NCBI GenBank assembly: GCA_900550585.1
Contig: URST01000045.1
Coordinates: forward strand, 1-17,990
DNA from: an uncultured Eubacteriales bacterium
Lineage (GTDB): Bacteria > Bacillota > Clostridia > Oscillospirales > Oscillospiraceae
Length of the DNA stretch: 17,990 bases
Reading direction: 5' to 3'
A program made the position numbers and the translations under genes. The stretch's first letter is position 1. Each line of letters opens with the position of its first letter. Shown piece after piece: positions 14,613 through 17,990 of this stretch. The notes below the pieces were generated by a model. It did no database searches. It was not told where the DNA came from and saw nothing but the letters and a program-made list of their open reading frames with translations.

Positions 14613-15539
14613 TCAGTCGGCCTTCCGCAGCTTGCTCAGCTCCACCGCCGTGGCCGTGGCCAGACGGGCGTTGTTGTACACCAGCTGGATATTGGCGGCC
14701 AGACTGTCGCCGCCGGTGATGTCCTTGATCTTGGCCAGCAGGAAGGGGGTAGTGGCCTTGCCGTGGATGCCCTGCTCCCTGGCCTCCTCCACTGCCTCGT
14801 CGATGGCCTTGTTGATAACGTCCGCATCCATGGAGTATGCCTCGGGGATGGGATTCGTCACCAGCATGCCGCCCCGCAGGCCCAGCTCCCGCTTGACGTG
14901 GAACGCCTCGGCCAGCTGGGCGGGGGTGTCCAGACGGTAGTCCACGCCGAAGCCGGACTTCCGGGTGTAGAACGCGGGCAGCTCCTCGGTCTGATAGCCG
15001 ATGACGGGCACACCGTGGGTCTCAAGATACTCCAGAGTCAGGCCCAGATCCAGAATGGACTTGGCGCCGGCACATACCACCATCACGGGGGTCTGGGCCA
15101 GCTCCTCCAGATCGGCGGAGATGTCCATGGTGGTCTCGGCGCCGCGGTGGACGCCGCCGATGCCGCCGGTGGCGAACACCTCGATGCCCGCCATGGCGGC
15201 GATCATCATGGTAGTGGTGACAGTGGTGGCGCCGTCCCGCTTCTCCGCCACCAGAATGGGCAGGTCGCGGCGGCTGGCCTTGGTGACGCCGGCGCCGGTC
15301 TTGCCCAGATAGTCGATCTCCTCCGGGGTCAGACCGGCCTTCAGCCGCCCGCCGATGATGGCGATGGTGGCGGGCACGGCGCCGCCCTCCCGGATGATCT
15401 TCTCCACGTTCAGGGCCGTCTCCACGTTCTGGGGATAGGGCATGCCGTGGCTGATGATGGTGCTCTCCAGTGCCACAACGGGCTTACCGGCCTTGATGGC
15501 CTCCTGTACCTCGGGTGCAACGTCCAGATAACGGTTCAT
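14613..15539 (-). CDS. psuG: Pseudouridine-5'-phosphate glycosidase
   Basis: The 308-residue enzyme splits pseudouridine 5'-phosphate into uracil and ribose 5-phosphate. Catalytic and metal residues known from the E. coli enzyme all align with an offset of six: Glu25 (ALESTIISHG), Lys87 (GAGVTKASRRDL), His131 (GGVHRG), Asp143 (SADLEEL) and Lys160 (CAGAKSILDLG). The length is normal for the family. The ATG at 15539 follows GGAGGAG and lies one base after the psuK stop (TGATATG), so the two genes are translationally coupled. No pseudouridine transporter gene is visible; the substrate may come from RNA turnover or from an unlinked importer. Confidence 0.96.
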   Translation of the reverse strand: MNRYLDVAPEVQEAIKAGKPVVALESTIISHGMPYPQNVETALNVEKIIREGGAVPATIAIIGGRLKAGLTPEEIDYLGKTGAGVTKASRRDLPILVAEKRDGATTVTTTMMIAAMAGIEVFATGGIGGVHRGAETTMDISADLEELAQTPVMVVCAGAKSILDLGLTLEYLETHGVPVIGYQTEELPAFYTRKSGFGVDYRLDTPAQLAEAFHVKRELGLRGGMLVTNPIPEAYSMDADVINKAIDEAVEEAREQGIHGKATTPFLLAKIKDITGGDSLAANIQLVYNNARLATATAVELSKLRKAD

Positions 15540-15540
15540 A

Positions 15541-16632
15541 TCAATGCTCCTCCTTGTGCAATATATAATGGATGTTCTCCCAGCTCATGCCGGGGTGGAT
15601 GGTTTCGGGTGATGTGCAGGCCAGCGCGCCTGCGCCGATGGCCAGATGCGCCGTCTCATCCAGCGTTTTGCCGTGGGCGATGCAGGCAGCCAGCGCGGCG
15701 GCCACTGCGTCGCCGCCGCCGGTGGCGTTGGCGATCTGCACGCGGGGACAGGCCACCCGTGCGGTGTGTCCCTGCCGGTCGGCGGCATACAGCCCGTCGC
15801 TGCCAAGGGAGATGTACACCTGCTGCAGACCTGTCTCCAGCAGCTTTTCCGCCGCCCGGGCCGCGTCGGCGTCCGTCTCGATGGCCACGCCGCTGAGCAG
15901 CTCCGCCTCCATGCGGTTGGGCTTCAGCGCTGTCAGACGGCCCAGCACCGGCTTCAGCTTGGGGGCCTTGATGGTGGACACCGGGTCGGCCAACAGGGGA
16001 GCGGTGCAGTGCTCACACAGCCAGTGCAGCGACGATTCCGGCAGGTTCGTCTCCACCACCACCAGATCGGCGTGGTTGATGAAATCCAGCCGCTGCCGCA
16101 GGAAGTCCGGCGTCATGTGGTCGTAGATGGCCATGTCGTTGACGGCCAGCGCCATGTCGCCGTCGCTGTCGTCGATAAACAGATAGGTGCCGGTGCGCCC
16201 GTCGGGGATGACGGCGCTGTGGGTCAGATCCAGGCCGATGGCGGCGGCGTTCTCCCGCACGCTCTGGGCGAAGCCGTCCTGTCCCAGTACCGTCACCATG
16301 GACACCTGCTCGCCCAGCAGGCACAGGTTGTGGGCGATGTTGCGGCCCACGCCGCCCAGGGACGTGGTGACCCGTCCGGGGTTGGAGTCCCTGGCCACCA
16401 GCGGCGCGTGGGACACGGCGCCGATGTCCATGTTCACACCGCCCACCACCACGATATAGGGGTCGGTGCGCAGCAGATAGCCCCGTCCGGCGATGTAGCC
16501 CTTCTTCATCAGGCTGGAGATGTGTACCGCCGCGCTGGAGCGGGTGATACCGGCCTTTTCGGCCAGCTCCTGCTGGGAGATCATGGGGTTTTCCCGGATC
16601 CACTCCAGAAGCTGACGCTCCCGCTGGGTCAT
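15541..16632 (-). CDS. psuK: Pseudouridine kinase with N-terminal helix-turn-helix
   Basis: The 363-residue protein fuses a winged HTH (residues 1-52; RERQLLEWIRENPMISQQELAEKAGITRSSAAVHISSLMKKGYI) to a PfkB-family sugar kinase. The kinase part has VVVGGVNMDIGAVSH, TTSLGGVGRNIAHNLCLLG and the catalytic NATGGGDAVAAALAA (302-316, base Asp308). The kinase phosphorylates pseudouridine for PsuG. The HTH suggests that the kinase also binds its own promoter and senses substrate; this fusion is common in Firmicutes. The usual GAGD motif reads GGGD here, a tolerated variant. The ATG at 16632 has AGGAGG 7 bases upstream. A candidate operator is AAAC...GTTT at 16647-16663 between promoter and start. Confidence 0.93.
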   Translation of the reverse strand: MTQRERQLLEWIRENPMISQQELAEKAGITRSSAAVHISSLMKKGYIAGRGYLLRTDPYIVVVGGVNMDIGAVSHAPLVARDSNPGRVTTSLGGVGRNIAHNLCLLGEQVSMVTVLGQDGFAQSVRENAAAIGLDLTHSAVIPDGRTGTYLFIDDSDGDMALAVNDMAIYDHMTPDFLRQRLDFINHADLVVVETNLPESSLHWLCEHCTAPLLADPVSTIKAPKLKPVLGRLTALKPNRMEAELLSGVAIETDADAARAAEKLLETGLQQVYISLGSDGLYAADRQGHTARVACPRVQIANATGGGDAVAAALAACIAHGKTLDETAHLAIGAGALACTSPETIHPGMSWENIHYILHKEEH

Positions 16633-16676
16633 GGTATCGCCTCCTAAACGAAAATTAAGTTTCTAATCACATGCTT

Positions 16677-16705
16677 ATAATAGCGCGAAGGAGCTCGCTT
16701 GTCAA
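16677..16705 (-). promoter_or_regulatory. Promoter of the psuK-psuG operon
   Basis: On the minus strand, a perfect TTGACA (16705-16700) and TATTAT (16682-16677) are separated by 17 bases. The dyad AAAC-N9-GTTT at 16647-16663 lies in the leader and could be bound by the HTH of PsuK. Confidence 0.85.
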
Positions 16706-16721
16706 GAGGCAAAACTCCTCC

Positions 16722-16750
16722 TTGTAAAATTCAGCGGGGTAGTGTATAAT
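16722..16750 (+). promoter_or_regulatory. Promoter of asnS
   Basis: TTGTAA (16722-16727) and a perfect TATAAT (16745-16750) are separated by 17 bases. The leader would be about 45 bases, too short for a T-box. The promoter is back to back with that of psuK. Confidence 0.85.
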
Positions 16751-16800
16751 ATCATGTCACAGCATAAGACCCGAAATATCAACAGAAAAGGTGAAAGACT

Positions 16801-17990
<1,190 letters not shown>

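Noticed and set aside
16751..16800. T-box riboswitch in front of asnS
   Set aside because: Only about 45 bases separate the likely transcription start from the ATG, with no terminator hairpin and no room for a T-box.

Overview
The window looks like chromosomal DNA of a GC-rich, low-copy-operon Clostridia species, most like the gut Oscillospirales/Oscillospiraceae (Oscillibacter/Flavonifractor-type). This is inferred from type III glutamine synthetase, an ANTAR antiterminator, a glutamate synthase split into three genes, strong AGGAGG-like ribosome sites, near-consensus sigma-A promoters and the protein sequences themselves; no species can be named from this alone.

Layout. (1) 1-~670: the end of an integrative element. 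A two-HTH excisionase-like gene runs off the left edge, followed by a non-coding end of about 255 bases. It abuts the displaced 3' half of a tRNA-Ser(CGA) gene, which is the attachment site, and its hairpin terminator. (2) 844-8534: a nitrogen-assimilation hub. On the minus strand, one operon reads glutamate synthase glutaminase subunit, glutamate synthase FMN/Fe-S subunit, glutamate synthase GXGXG subunit, a short type I glutamine synthetase, then an ANTAR-domain regulator. Diverging from it on the plus strand is glnN (type III glutamine synthetase). The 320-base divergent spacer holds two excellent promoters. Each is followed at once by a terminator hairpin in the leader, and each terminator competes with a small hexaloop hairpin. 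This is the arrangement expected for ANTAR-controlled antitermination, and the regulator is encoded at the end of the operon.

(3) 8535-12081: an XRE regulator with a membrane domain, a MATE efflux pump and a TVP38/TMEM64 membrane protein, each apparently its own transcription unit on the minus strand. (4) 12082-14225: homoserine dehydrogenase, thioredoxin and a GNAT acetyltransferase, minus strand, each with a recognisable promoter. (5) 14286-16705: a pseudouridine catabolism operon (psuK with an N-terminal HTH, psuG, then a small DUF1294 membrane protein). (6) 16722-17990: a divergent asparaginyl-tRNA synthetase gene, cut by the right edge.

How it works together. GlnN and the type I synthetase would make glutamine from glutamate and ammonia, and the three-part synthase would turn glutamine plus 2-oxoglutarate into glutamate, probably with electrons from ferredoxin or an unlinked small subunit. 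The ANTAR protein has lost the receiver phosphorylation site, so it probably senses nitrogen status by another route. Everything to the right of glnN is ordinary core-genome content with clear promoters and terminators. The most interesting material is the nitrogen hub, with its twin attenuators, degenerate receiver and atypical glutamine synthetase, and the element/tRNA junction.
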